The notes under the pieces are model-generated. The model was given only the letters and a program-made list of their open reading frames with translations, did no database searches and was not told the DNA's origin. From the NCBI GenBank assembly GCA_910587505.1, contig CAJULD010000041.1, forward strand, positions 1-25,389: a stretch of DNA of 25,389 bases. Reading direction: 5' to 3'. Of the stretch, positions 7,300 through 14,816 are shown piece by piece (the stretch's first letter is position 1; the number at the start of each line of letters is the position of its first letter). This stretch comes from an uncultured Oscillospiraceae bacterium. Lineage in GTDB: Bacteria; Bacillota; Clostridia; Oscillospirales; Oscillospiraceae. The translations under genes were made by a program, and so were the position numbers.

Positions 7300-8100
7300 T
7301 TACGGCTGCCTGCCGATATAGGCCAGAATGCCGCCGTCCACGTAGAGGACGTGGCCGTTGACGAAGTTGGAGGCGTCGGAGGCCAGGAACACCGCCGGGC
7401 CCGCCAGATCCTCCGCCTCGCCCCAGCGGCCCGCCGGGGTCTTGGCGATGATGAACTGGTCGAAGGGGTGGCGGCTGCCGTCGGGCTGGCGCTCCCGCAG
7501 GGGCGCGGTCTGGGGCGTGGCGATGTAGCCGGGGCCAATGCCGTTGCACTGGATGTTGGCCGAACCGTACTCCGAGCAGATGTTCCGGGTGAGCATCTTC
7601 AGTCCGCCCTTGGCGGCGGCGTAGGCGGAGACGGTCTCCCGGCCCAGCTCGCTCATCATGGAGCAGATGTTGATAATTTTCCCGTGGCCCTTCTTCAGCA
7701 TCCCGGGGATCACCGCCTTGGCGCAGATGAAGGGGCCCACCAGGTCGATGTCCACCACCTGCCGGAACTCCTCCGCGCTCATCTCCGTCATGGGGATACG
7801 CCGGATGATGCCCGCGTTGTTGAACAGGATGTCCACGCCGCCCAGATCGGCCTCGATCTTCGCCACCAGGTCCTTTACCTGGGCCTCGTCGGTGACGTCG
7901 GCGATGTAGCCCCTGGCGTCAACGCCCTTGGCGGCGTAATCCGCCAGGGCCTTGTCCAGATGCTCCTGGCTGCGGCAGTTGAAGGCGATCTTCGCCCCCG
8001 CGTTCGCCAGCGCCTCCGCCATGGCGAAGCCGATGCCGTAGGCACCGCCGGTGACCAGAGCCACCCTGCCCTCCAGACTGAATAATTTCTGCATATCCAT
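7300..8100 (-). CDS. kduD: SDR oxidoreductase, 2-deoxy-D-gluconate 3-dehydrogenase (KduD) type
   Basis: This 266-residue classical short-chain dehydrogenase has the nucleotide-binding TGGAYGIG (17-24), NNAG (94-97), and the catalytic Ser147, Tyr160 and Lys164 (YAAAK). KduD reduces 2,5-diketo-3-deoxygluconate to 2-keto-3-deoxygluconate using NADH. The sequence alone would also fit gluconate 5-dehydrogenase. The KduD assignment rests on kduI lying 20 bases upstream, since the two enzymes perform consecutive steps on 5-keto-4-deoxyuronate. AAGGAGG lies 11 bases before the ATG. It is cytoplasmic and probably co-transcribed with GH28, araC and kduI. Confidence 0.85.
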   Translation of the reverse strand: MDMQKLFSLEGRVALVTGGAYGIGFAMAEALANAGAKIAFNCRSQEHLDKALADYAAKGVDARGYIADVTDEAQVKDLVAKIEADLGGVDILFNNAGIIRRIPMTEMSAEEFRQVVDIDLVGPFICAKAVIPGMLKKGHGKIINICSMMSELGRETVSAYAAAKGGLKMLTRNICSEYGSANIQCNGIGPGYIATPQTAPLRERQPDGSRHPFDQFIIAKTPAGRWGEAEDLAGPAVFLASDASNFVNGHVLYVDGGILAYIGRQP

Positions 8101-8120
8101 TTTGTTAAAAACCTCCTTGC

Positions 8121-8963
8121 TCAGCGCAGTTCCGGAATGGGGATGTTGTCCATGTCGTCAAAGGCCTGGTTCTCGCCGCCCATGGCCCAGATGAAGGTGT
8201 AGCTGCCCGTGCCGCAGCCGCAGTGGATGGACCAGGAGGGGGAGATGACCGCCTCGTAGTTCTGCATGACGATGTGCCGGGTCTCCTGTCCCTGCCCCAT
8301 CATGTGGAAGACCACGTTGCCCTCGGGGATGTTGAAGTAGGTGTAGACCTCCATCCGGCGCTCATGGGTGTGGGCGGGCATGGTGTTCCAGACGCTGCCG
8401 GGGGACAACCGGGTCAGACCCATGGAGAGCTGGCAGGTTGGCAGCACGTCGGGGTGGATGAACTGGTTGATGACCCGGGCATTGGCGGTCTCCGCCGCGC
8501 CGCAGGGACGCTTGGCGGCGTCGGCGAACTTCAGCAACCGGGTTTCATAACTCCGGTGAGCGGGGGCGGACACCAGGTAGAACCGGGCGGGATTGGAACC
8601 GTCATCGCTGGCGAAGACGACTTCCTTTGCCCCCATGGTGATATACAGGCAGTCCTCGAAGCCCATTTCATATTTGGTTCCGTCCACAGTGACGGAGCCC
8701 GCGCCGCCCAGGTTGAACACGCCGGCCTCCCGGCGCTCCAGGAAGAAGCTGGTGCCGAAGTTGGCCCATACGTCGATGCCCTGATCGATGGGCACCTCCT
8801 TCGTCACCGGCATGACACCCAGCACCACCATGCGGTCCACATGGGAGTAGGTGGCCTTCACCTGGTCGGGCTCATACAGATTCTCGATGAGAAACTCCTT
8901 CCGGAGCTCCCCGGTGGTGTAGCGCCTGACGTCGTTGGGGTTGGCGGAATAGCGAATGTCCAT
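8121..8963 (-). CDS. kduI: 5-keto-4-deoxyuronate isomerase
   Basis: The 280-residue protein is full length for KduI. It interconverts 5-keto-4-deoxyuronate (the product of unsaturated uronates) and 2,5-diketo-3-deoxygluconate. The cupin metal site is intact: His198, His200 and Glu205 in PAHTHERRMEVYTYFN, and His247 in WSIHCGCG, matching the spacing of the four zinc ligands known in E. coli KduI. Other family blocks are the MDIRYSANP start and RMVVLGVMPV. It is encoded 15 bases downstream of araC and 20 bases upstream of kduD. Its presence is the strongest evidence that unsaturated uronic acids are catabolised by this locus. Confidence 0.95.
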   Translation of the reverse strand: MDIRYSANPNDVRRYTTGELRKEFLIENLYEPDQVKATYSHVDRMVVLGVMPVTKEVPIDQGIDVWANFGTSFFLERREAGVFNLGGAGSVTVDGTKYEMGFEDCLYITMGAKEVVFASDDGSNPARFYLVSAPAHRSYETRLLKFADAAKRPCGAAETANARVINQFIHPDVLPTCQLSMGLTRLSPGSVWNTMPAHTHERRMEVYTYFNIPEGNVVFHMMGQGQETRHIVMQNYEAVISPSWSIHCGCGTGSYTFIWAMGGENQAFDDMDNIPIPELR

Positions 8964-8978
8964 TGTATTACCATCCTT

Positions 8979-9905
8979 TTATATAAAATCTGCATTTTGA
9001 GGGAGCTGCAGCCCGGCGTTCAGCGTCTGATTCCGCTTGCGGTATTGGGAGGGCGACATCCCGATATGCTTCTGGAAAACCCGGTTGAACTGGGAAAAGC
9101 TGGCGAAGCCGCAGGACAGGGCCGCCTCCGTAATGGGAATCCGGGTGTTGATGAGCAGGGACTGAATGTTCCGTACCCTGGTCATCTGGATGTAGTCCGT
9201 CAGAGTGAAGCCGGTCACGTCCCTGAACTGGTGGGACAGATAGCAGCTGCTGATATAGAAGTTCTGCGCAAGGGCGTTCAGGGAGAGGTCCTCCGAATAG
9301 TGGGCATGGATATAGCTGGTGACGGAATAGATCTTTTTCTCCATGGGGGACATTTCCGATTTATTGGTGTATTTGTTGTGCTCCTGATTGAGGAACAGCA
9401 GCGTGAGAAACTCGGTGAACTTCAGGTGGATAATCAGGTCCCGCATGGGGTCCGTCTTCTGGGCCAGCAGAAAAATGTCGTTGAGCTTGCTGAAGATCTT
9501 CTTTTGCAGGTCCATGTCAAAGCGGAAAATGGGGACCTTCCGGTGAAAGAGACCCAGCAGCTGCTCGTACTCGTTGGACAGTCCGTTGACGTGCCGGGGA
9601 AGGCTGAACTGAATAATCAGCCGCTTGCAGGGCGCGCCCGGCGGATACTGGGACCGGTGGAGCACGTTGGGGGGAATCCCGATGATGTCGAAGGGCTCCA
9701 GGTCGTAGGGATTGCCCTCCAGCAGGTGCTTGGTGTTGGGGCACATCATGATACACAGCTCGTAGAAGGTGTGGAAGTGCTGGAACTGCATGTTTTTCGC
9801 TTCCGTGCGCACGTCATAGTCGAAGAAGTAGAACAGCGTGTCGCTTTCCCCGTTGACCCGGATGAAATATTTGTCCTGATAGAGCAGCAGATTGTGAATC
9901 AGCAT
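8979..9905 (-). CDS. AraC-family transcriptional regulator
   Basis: The 308-residue protein has an N-terminal cupin-like sensing domain (about 35-110, with HFHTFYELCI and IPPNVLHRS) and a C-terminal double helix-turn-helix. The first helix-turn-helix is near 207-228 (LSLNALAQNFYISSCYLSHQF) and the second near 256-277, ending in the family signature GFASFSQFNRVFQKHIGMSP. It is inside the operon it probably controls. Its ATG overlaps the last bases of the GH28 gene by 7 bases behind GGAGGAGGGCGG, and kduI follows after 15 bases. The likely inducer is a sugar or uronate derived from the transported glycan. Targets are inferred to be the divergent promoters in 11234-11557. Confidence 0.92.
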   Translation of the reverse strand: MLIHNLLLYQDKYFIRVNGESDTLFYFFDYDVRTEAKNMQFQHFHTFYELCIMMCPNTKHLLEGNPYDLEPFDIIGIPPNVLHRSQYPPGAPCKRLIIQFSLPRHVNGLSNEYEQLLGLFHRKVPIFRFDMDLQKKIFSKLNDIFLLAQKTDPMRDLIIHLKFTEFLTLLFLNQEHNKYTNKSEMSPMEKKIYSVTSYIHAHYSEDLSLNALAQNFYISSCYLSHQFRDVTGFTLTDYIQMTRVRNIQSLLINTRIPITEAALSCGFASFSQFNRVFQKHIGMSPSQYRKRNQTLNAGLQLPQNADFI

Positions 9906-11233
9906 GAACCGCCCTCCTCCTCCGGAAGGGAGCCGCTGCAGTTCACCAGGCGGAAGGGCGCGTCCATCAGACGCTCCATCTCCGTATCGGTGCGGAAGGC
10001 GCAGCCGCGGAAGACAAGGCCGCTGGCATTTTGGGCGAAAACGCAGGTAAGCGCCCGTTCCGTACAGGCCGGCCCGGCGCAGGGGCGCAGGTCATGAAAG
10101 CCCGTTTCGTAGTCCGTGTCCCGGCGCAGGCGCAGGGACACGCCGTCAAAGACGACATCGGAAATCAGCCCCGGCTCCTCTCCGTACACCAGGATCCCGT
10201 TCTCGCTCTCGCAGAAAATGTTGCTGAAGCGCACGCCGCGGACGGCCCCGGGCTCCGCCCCTTCTTTGCGCCGGAGGACCGTGACGGCGATGGGCTCCGC
10301 ACAGCCCCAGTACACGTCCGGATGAAACAGCCGGGTGTCGATGGTGATATTGTGGAACAGTACGTTCTCCACGCAGCCCCCGTCCCTGATCTGAAGGGAG
10401 ATGCCCCGGTTGGAGCGGCTGATGGCGCAGTTTTCCACCACGATGTTCCGGAAGGCGTCCTCGCTCTCGCTGCCGAACTTGATGGCGGCGCTGGTGGAGA
10501 TCAGCGTACAGCCCGTCACGGTAATGTTTTCGCAGGGGCCGTAATCCATGGCGGCGGCGGTATTTTTAAAGACGATGCAGTCGTCCGCACACTGGATATG
10601 GCAGTTGGCGATCCGCACGTTCCGGCAGTGATCCGGGTCGATGCCGTCGCAGTTGGCCATCTTCAGATTGTTCAGGATGCGGATCCCGTCGATGAGCACG
10701 TCCCGGCAGCCTGCCATGTGGACGGTCCAGAAGGCGCTGCGGGAGAGCGTCACGTCCCGGATGGTCAGGCGGGAGACGTTTTCCAGAAACAGCATGGGCG
10801 CCCGGGGGTAGAAGGACCCCTCGATATGCCACGCCGTGGCCTCGCCGTAAAAGAGCTCTTCGTTGCCGTCGATCCGCCCCAGCCCGGTGATGGCCAGGTC
10901 CTCGCAGTCCCTGGCGCAGAGGAAGAAATGGGTGGGCGCGCCGGCGTACTCGCAGTTTTCATAGGAGGGAACGGTCATTTTCTCCGGCGGGCCGCCGTCG
11001 GAGAGCCGGTAATCCTCCAGCCGGCCGCTTCCCATCAGCACCGCCCCCATTTCCAGGTGCAGCTCCAGATGGGAGCGGAGGACCAGCGCGCCGCTGCGGA
11101 ACACCCGTCCCCCCGGAAGGACCACCCGCCCGCCGCCCGCCGCGCAGCAGGCGTCCACCGCTGCCTGTATCGCGGCGGTATCGTTGGTCTCGCCGTTTCC
11201 CACCGCGCCAAAATCCAGTACGTTACAGTCCAT
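9899..11233 (-). CDS. GH28-family (polygalacturonase-like) beta-helix enzyme
   Basis: The start at 11233 (MDCNVLDFGAVGNGETNDTA) is chosen because AAAGGAG lies 7 bases upstream. The 444-residue protein has the GH28 opening DFGAVGNG..NDTAAIQ.A and a right-handed beta-helix rich in short N/V repeats. Two of the three catalytic segments are intact: NCDGIDPD (Asp196) and CADDCI (Asp217, Asp218). The usual GHG segment is replaced by SAAIKFGS and the usual RIK by SLQIRD, so substrate handling at the cleavage site must differ from classical polygalacturonases. There is no signal peptide, pointing to cytoplasmic action on oligouronides or related sugars. It is first in the leftward operon. Confidence 0.83.
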   Translation of the reverse strand: MDCNVLDFGAVGNGETNDTAAIQAAVDACCAAGGGRVVLPGGRVFRSGALVLRSHLELHLEMGAVLMGSGRLEDYRLSDGGPPEKMTVPSYENCEYAGAPTHFFLCARDCEDLAITGLGRIDGNEELFYGEATAWHIEGSFYPRAPMLFLENVSRLTIRDVTLSRSAFWTVHMAGCRDVLIDGIRILNNLKMANCDGIDPDHCRNVRIANCHIQCADDCIVFKNTAAAMDYGPCENITVTGCTLISTSAAIKFGSESEDAFRNIVVENCAISRSNRGISLQIRDGGCVENVLFHNITIDTRLFHPDVYWGCAEPIAVTVLRRKEGAEPGAVRGVRFSNIFCESENGILVYGEEPGLISDVVFDGVSLRLRRDTDYETGFHDLRPCAGPACTERALTCVFAQNASGLVFRGCAFRTDTEMERLMDAPFRLVNCSGSLPEEEGGSC

Positions 11234-11276
11234 AACGGGCTCCTTTCCGGGAAAATTCCGACAGCATTCCGCCCCC

Positions 11277-11305
11277 ATTCTAGCATGCCTTCAGGGAAAT
11301 AGCAA
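11277..11305 (-). promoter_or_regulatory. Promoter of the GH28-araC-kduI-kduD operon
   Basis: On the minus strand TTGCTA (11300-11305) and TAGAAT (11277-11282) are separated by 17 bases. The -10 box is 43 bases upstream of the GH28 start codon. The match is moderate, as would suit a regulated promoter. Confidence 0.6.
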
Positions 11306-11485
11306 CAGCATATTGTATTTCATTCGGCAAGAATCAATACTTTTGACCACTTTAAACAAAAACAGACCGGCAAAGTTGTGCATAATTAATATTACCGGAG
11401 TTTTTTCACAGGAAAAAAAGCAAAATACGCAATGTAAGAAAGTGAAAAAGACAATTTATGCGTAGTAACCGTCCGCAATCACAGG

Positions 11486-11491
11486 TATGAT
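11486..11491 (+). promoter_or_regulatory. Candidate -10 box for the solute-binding-protein operon
   Basis: TATGAT lies 66 bases upstream of the binding-protein start codon. No reasonable -35 hexamer sits 16-18 bases further upstream, which is compatible with activator dependence (for example on the AraC protein encoded divergently) but leaves the call weak. Confidence 0.3.
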
Positions 11492-11501
11492 GAACATATC
11501 C

Positions 11502-11519
11502 CGCCCGCGCCAACGGGCG
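11502..11519 (+). promoter_or_regulatory. Small stem-loop in the 5' leader of the transporter operon
   Basis: A 6-bp stem CGCCCG/CGGGCG with a 6-base loop lies between the candidate promoter and the ribosome binding site, followed by TTTATT. If transcription starts near 11498, the hairpin would be at the very 5' end of the mRNA, where it could protect the transcript. An operator role cannot be excluded. Confidence 0.35.
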
Positions 11520-11557
11520 TTTATTGGGCAAATCAAATAAATTTGTGGGAGGACAAT

Positions 11558-13570
11558 ATGGGAAAGTTTAAGAAGTGGATGTCCCTTGCGCTTGCAGCCG
11601 TCATTTGCATCGGAATGCTGGCCGCCTGCGGCGGAAACAGCAATCCGCCGGTGGATTCGCAGCAGCCCGGTACCTCGACCCCCGACCCGGCCCCCGAACA
11701 AACCCCCGATCCCGCGCCTGAGACCCCGGAACCCGACGCAGAGGGTTACTCCGAGTCTCCGTACATCACCGCGCTTGGCACTTATGGCAAGGTGGAGGAC
11801 CGCCTCCCCGTTGCCGACGATATCATGGTAGAGACTGTCAACGCCGCCGGAGAGCCTCTGGCCATCGGCGTGTTCGGCGGCGAGCTCAGGCGCAGCGCCG
11901 GCGGCGGCAACTGGGACGCCGGCAAGCCCATTGAGGAAGGGCTGTTCCGCTTCAACACCAGCGCCGGGATCGAGCCCAACGTGGCGAAGGGATTTGAAGT
12001 CAGCGACGACGCCACCGTCTACACCATCCACCTCCGGGAGGGGATGAAGTGGTCCGACGGCGAGCCCTTCACCGCCGAGGACTGTGTGTGGTTCTATAAC
12101 GTGGTCTGCCTCAACAAGCTGGACGGCAAGGGCGTGCGGAACTGCCACAAGGACGCCAACGGCGACCCCGCCGTGGTGGAGAAGGTGGACGACACCACCT
12201 TTACCGTCACCTTCGGCACCCCCAAGTACGACTTCATCGAGGCCCTGACCGTGGACCTGAAGTGGCACTACGCCCCCAAGCACATCTTTGAGGACATCTG
12301 CCAGAAGATCCTGGACGGCGATGAGGCCGGCGCCATTGCCGCGGGCAAGGAGCTGACCGGCGTGGAGTTCTCCGACACCGGCGCTCTGGGCAAGGAGACC
12401 CTGTATTACTTCTGGAACTACTCCGGCATCCCCACCCTGAACCCCTACGTGCTGTCCACCGAGGACGGCAAGGACAATATCAAGGGCGAGTACTACGAGT
12501 TCGTCCGCAACCCCTACTACTGGAAGACCGATGCCAACGGCCAGCAGCTGCCCTACATGGACAAGATCATCTACACCACCGTACAGAACGTGGACCAGGA
12601 GCTCATGCTCCTGCTGGACGGCACCGTGGACTACCAGACCATCGCCGTGCAGGACGCCCCCACCGTTCTGGAGGCCGAGCAGACCTCCGGCACCAGGATC
12701 AACCTGTATGAGTGGTCCGGCGTGGACTGGGGCAGCCCCGCCCATCAGCTCCACCTGAATCTTGGCATCGCCGATGCCAATAAGAACGCCCTGTTCAACA
12801 ACGCCGACTTCCGTCAGGCCATCTCCATCTGCGTGGACCGCACGGCCCTTGCCTCCGCCCTGACCGACGGCTGGCAGGAGGGCGGTCAGGCCGCTCCGCA
12901 GGAGGGCACCCTGGGCTACAACGAGGTGTGGGCCAAAAAATGGACGGAGTACGACGTGGAGAAGGCGAAAACCCTCTTCGAGAGCGCCGGTCTGGTCATG
13001 GGCGGCGACGGCTTCTATGATTTTGCCGACGGCACCGACTTCGAGCTGAACATTGTCTCCGTGGCCGAGCTGAACGCCGCCGAGACCTTCGCCCTGCTGG
13101 ATACCTATTACCGCGCCGCGGGCATCAAGTGCAACTTCCGGGATTATGACCGCAGCTATATCGACAACGAGCTGATGGCCGGTTCTCTGGAGTGCATGCT
13201 CTATCCCGTCACCCCCATCGGCGATGTGTCCATCGCCCTCAAGCCCAACTCCATGGTTCCCGGCTACGCCACCAACGTGGCATGGTACGGCATCATGGCG
13301 AAGGACACCGCCACCGGCGATCTGCTGGAGCTCATCAATCTGAAGGAAGAGCTGGATAAGACCGCCGATCCCGACGGGCGCAACGAGATCGTTGCGAAGA
13401 TGCTGAAGCTCCACGAGGAGAACCAGTGGACCATCGGCTATGTGGCCGCCACCCCCACCCTCCACGCCGTCAACGACCGCATCAAGAACTTCCCCGACGG
13501 TCTGGTGTGGTCCGACATCTATCGTGACATGGGCATTGCCCACTGCCAGTGCTGGTTCATTCAGGAGTAA
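11558..13570 (+). CDS. Lipoprotein solute-binding protein, family 5 (Opp/Dpp type)
   Basis: The start at 11558 follows GGGAGG by 6 bases and gives a clean lipoprotein signal: MGKFKKWMSLALAA, a hydrophobic core, then the lipobox LAAC with Cys24 as the lipid-modified residue. Residues 25-63 are a Pro/Asp/Glu/Thr-rich tether (repeated PDPAPE). The remaining roughly 600 residues are a type-5 periplasmic-binding-protein fold with EGLFRFNTSAGIEPNVAKGF, VYTIHLREGMKWSDGEPFTAEDCVW and NADFRQAISICVDR. At 670 residues it is long for the family, as many oligosaccharide-binding members are. It leads the transporter operon, and the glycan enzymes downstream suggest oligosaccharide rather than peptide uptake. 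Confidence 0.93.
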   Translation: MGKFKKWMSLALAAVICIGMLAACGGNSNPPVDSQQPGTSTPDPAPEQTPDPAPETPEPDAEGYSESPYITALGTYGKVEDRLPVADDIMVETVNAAGEPLAIGVFGGELRRSAGGGNWDAGKPIEEGLFRFNTSAGIEPNVAKGFEVSDDATVYTIHLREGMKWSDGEPFTAEDCVWFYNVVCLNKLDGKGVRNCHKDANGDPAVVEKVDDTTFTVTFGTPKYDFIEALTVDLKWHYAPKHIFEDICQKILDGDEAGAIAAGKELTGVEFSDTGALGKETLYYFWNYSGIPTLNPYVLSTEDGKDNIKGEYYEFVRNPYYWKTDANGQQLPYMDKIIYTTVQNVDQELMLLLDGTVDYQTIAVQDAPTVLEAEQTSGTRINLYEWSGVDWGSPAHQLHLNLGIADANKNALFNNADFRQAISICVDRTALASALTDGWQEGGQAAPQEGTLGYNEVWAKKWTEYDVEKAKTLFESAGLVMGGDGFYDFADGTDFELNIVSVAELNAAETFALLDTYYRAAGIKCNFRDYDRSYIDNELMAGSLECMLYPVTPIGDVSIALKPNSMVPGYATNVAWYGIMAKDTATGDLLELINLKEELDKTADPDGRNEIVAKMLKLHEENQWTIGYVAATPTLHAVNDRIKNFPDGLVWSDIYRDMGIAHCQCWFIQE

Positions 13571-13602
13571 TCCCCAGGGCATTCCAACACATACGTACCG
13601 GC

Positions 13603-13645
13603 CTCTCCGGGGAACGGACCGCCAGCGGTCCCGTTCCCCGGAGAG
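13603..13645 (+). terminator. Strong stem-loop after the solute-binding-protein gene
   Basis: A near-perfect stem of about 20 bp pairs CTCTCCGGGGAACG-GACCGC with GCGGTCCCGTTCCCCGGAGAG, with one bulged base and a tiny loop. It begins 33 bases after the stop codon. No T run follows, so it may mainly block 3' exonucleases and partially terminate, allowing more binding protein than permease to be made. Confidence 0.6.
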
Positions 13646-13673
13646 CCCCGGCAAACTCACGCATCATCGAATG

Positions 13674-13716
13674 ACGCGGGAGGCTGCTTCTCCCTCTTGG
13701 AAAGCGCCTCCCGCGT
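13674..13716 (+). terminator. Second stem-loop after the solute-binding-protein gene
   Basis: An 11-bp GC-rich stem (ACGCGGGAGGC, 13674-13684; GCCTCCCGCGT, 13706-13716) is followed by TGTTAT. It resembles an intrinsic terminator with a short, imperfect U tract and stands in tandem with the hairpin at 13603-13645. Confidence 0.55.
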
Positions 13717-13723
13717 TGTTATG

Positions 13724-13788
13724 GAACCTGTATTCACAACCGCCCCGCCTCAGACCATCCGGCATCCCCCGGTTATGAATGCAGGTTC
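13724..13788. repeat. Interspersed palindromic element, copy 2 (inverted relative to copy 1)
   Basis: Arms at 13724-13742 and 13770-13788 are 19-base inverted repeats with two differences. The reverse complement of this copy reads like the left half of copy 1 (GAACCTG.ATTCATAACCG, then GGATGCCGGATGG) and ends in the same right arm. The middle is shorter and different, giving 65 bases here against 83 between corresponding arm ends in copy 1. It lies between the binding-protein hairpins and the first permease, inside a presumed operon. Confidence 0.8.
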
Positions 13789-13816
13789 ATAGACAGACTT
13801 GAAAGGACGTGCGGAA

Positions 13817-14812
13817 ATGCTCAAATACATAGGCAAACGGCTCCTTCTCTTTATCCCCACCATTTTCATCATCTCCGTGGTGATCTTCTTCATCATCCAG
13901 CTGCCCCCCGGAGACTACGCCACCTCCTACGCCGCCGCCATGGCGGCGGAGGGCGAGATCCTCACGCCCGAGCAGATTCAGGATCTGCGGGTCCAGTTCG
14001 GCCTGGATAAGCCCTGGTACGTTCAGTATTTCAACTGGATGACGGATATCATTACCAGGGGCGACTTCGGCTACTCCTTTGAATACGGGCGGGACGTCTG
14101 GGACGTCATTGCCCAGTACCTGCCCCTGACGCTGGGCATCTCCTTTGTGATTCTGGTCTTCCAGTACGCGGTGAGCCTGCCCATCGGCATCTACTGCGCC
14201 AATCACCAGTATTCCGTGGGGGACTATATCTGGTCCTTCATCGGCTTTATCGGCACGGCCACGCCCAATTTCCTGCTGGCCATTCTGGTCATGTACTTTA
14301 TCTATGTGAAGACGGGCGCCATGTATCTGGGGCTTTTCAGCACGGAGATGCTCCAGAATGGTATGCGGCCCGAATACATTCCGGAATTTTTGGGCCGGTG
14401 CCTGATTCCCATTCTGGTCATCGGCACCTCCGGCACATGCAGCATCATCCGTACCGTCCGGGCCCAGATGCTGGACGAGCAGGCCCGGCAGTACACTCTG
14501 ACTGCCCGGGCCAAGGGCTGCTCCGAGGCCACCATCACCTATAAATACTGCCTGCGGGCGGCTATGAACCCGGTGGTCTCCGGCCTTTCCGGCGCGCTGC
14601 GCACGATCTTCTCCGGCTCCACCGTGTCGGCCATCGTCATGAATATGGCCATCCTGGGCCCCGTGCTGCTGGCGGCCCTGAAATCCCAGGATATGTATCT
14701 GGCGGGCACCATCGTTCTGGTTCAGGCCATTCTGGTGGTGGTGGGCACCCTCCTCAGCGATATCGCCCTGGCCTGGCTGGATCCCCGGATCCGGTTCTCG
14801 GAAAGGAGTTGA
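13817..14812 (+). CDS. ABC transporter permease, OppB/DppB type
   Basis: The start at 13817 (MLKYIGKRLLLFIPTIFIIS) follows GAAAGGA by 9 bases; a TTG at 13799 would also be in frame but overlaps the ribosome binding site. The 331-residue inner-membrane protein has a first helix at about 8-28, the long extracytoplasmic segment with FGLDKPWYVQY..W and GDFGYSFEYGRDVWDVI, then about five more helices. The cytoplasmic EAA-type loop (ARAKGCSEA, 230-238) docks the ATPase. The second permease starts 4 bases after its stop codon, so the two are surely co-translated. It forms the import pore with the next gene. Confidence 0.92.
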   Translation: MLKYIGKRLLLFIPTIFIISVVIFFIIQLPPGDYATSYAAAMAAEGEILTPEQIQDLRVQFGLDKPWYVQYFNWMTDIITRGDFGYSFEYGRDVWDVIAQYLPLTLGISFVILVFQYAVSLPIGIYCANHQYSVGDYIWSFIGFIGTATPNFLLAILVMYFIYVKTGAMYLGLFSTEMLQNGMRPEYIPEFLGRCLIPILVIGTSGTCSIIRTVRAQMLDEQARQYTLTARAKGCSEATITYKYCLRAAMNPVVSGLSGALRTIFSGSTVSAIVMNMAILGPVLLAALKSQDMYLAGTIVLVQAILVVVGTLLSDIALAWLDPRIRFSERS

Positions 14813-14816
14813 GCAC

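Noticed and set aside
8223..10097. A 624-codon plus-strand frame opposite kduI and araC
   Set aside because: It shows no recognisable motif and no ribosome binding site, while the opposite strand carries complete KduI and AraC proteins with intact active-site and DNA-binding residues.
11456..13660. A 734-codon minus-strand frame opposite the solute-binding protein
   Set aside because: Composition is Gly/Val/His-rich shadow sequence, and the plus strand has a lipoprotein signal and family-5 motifs.
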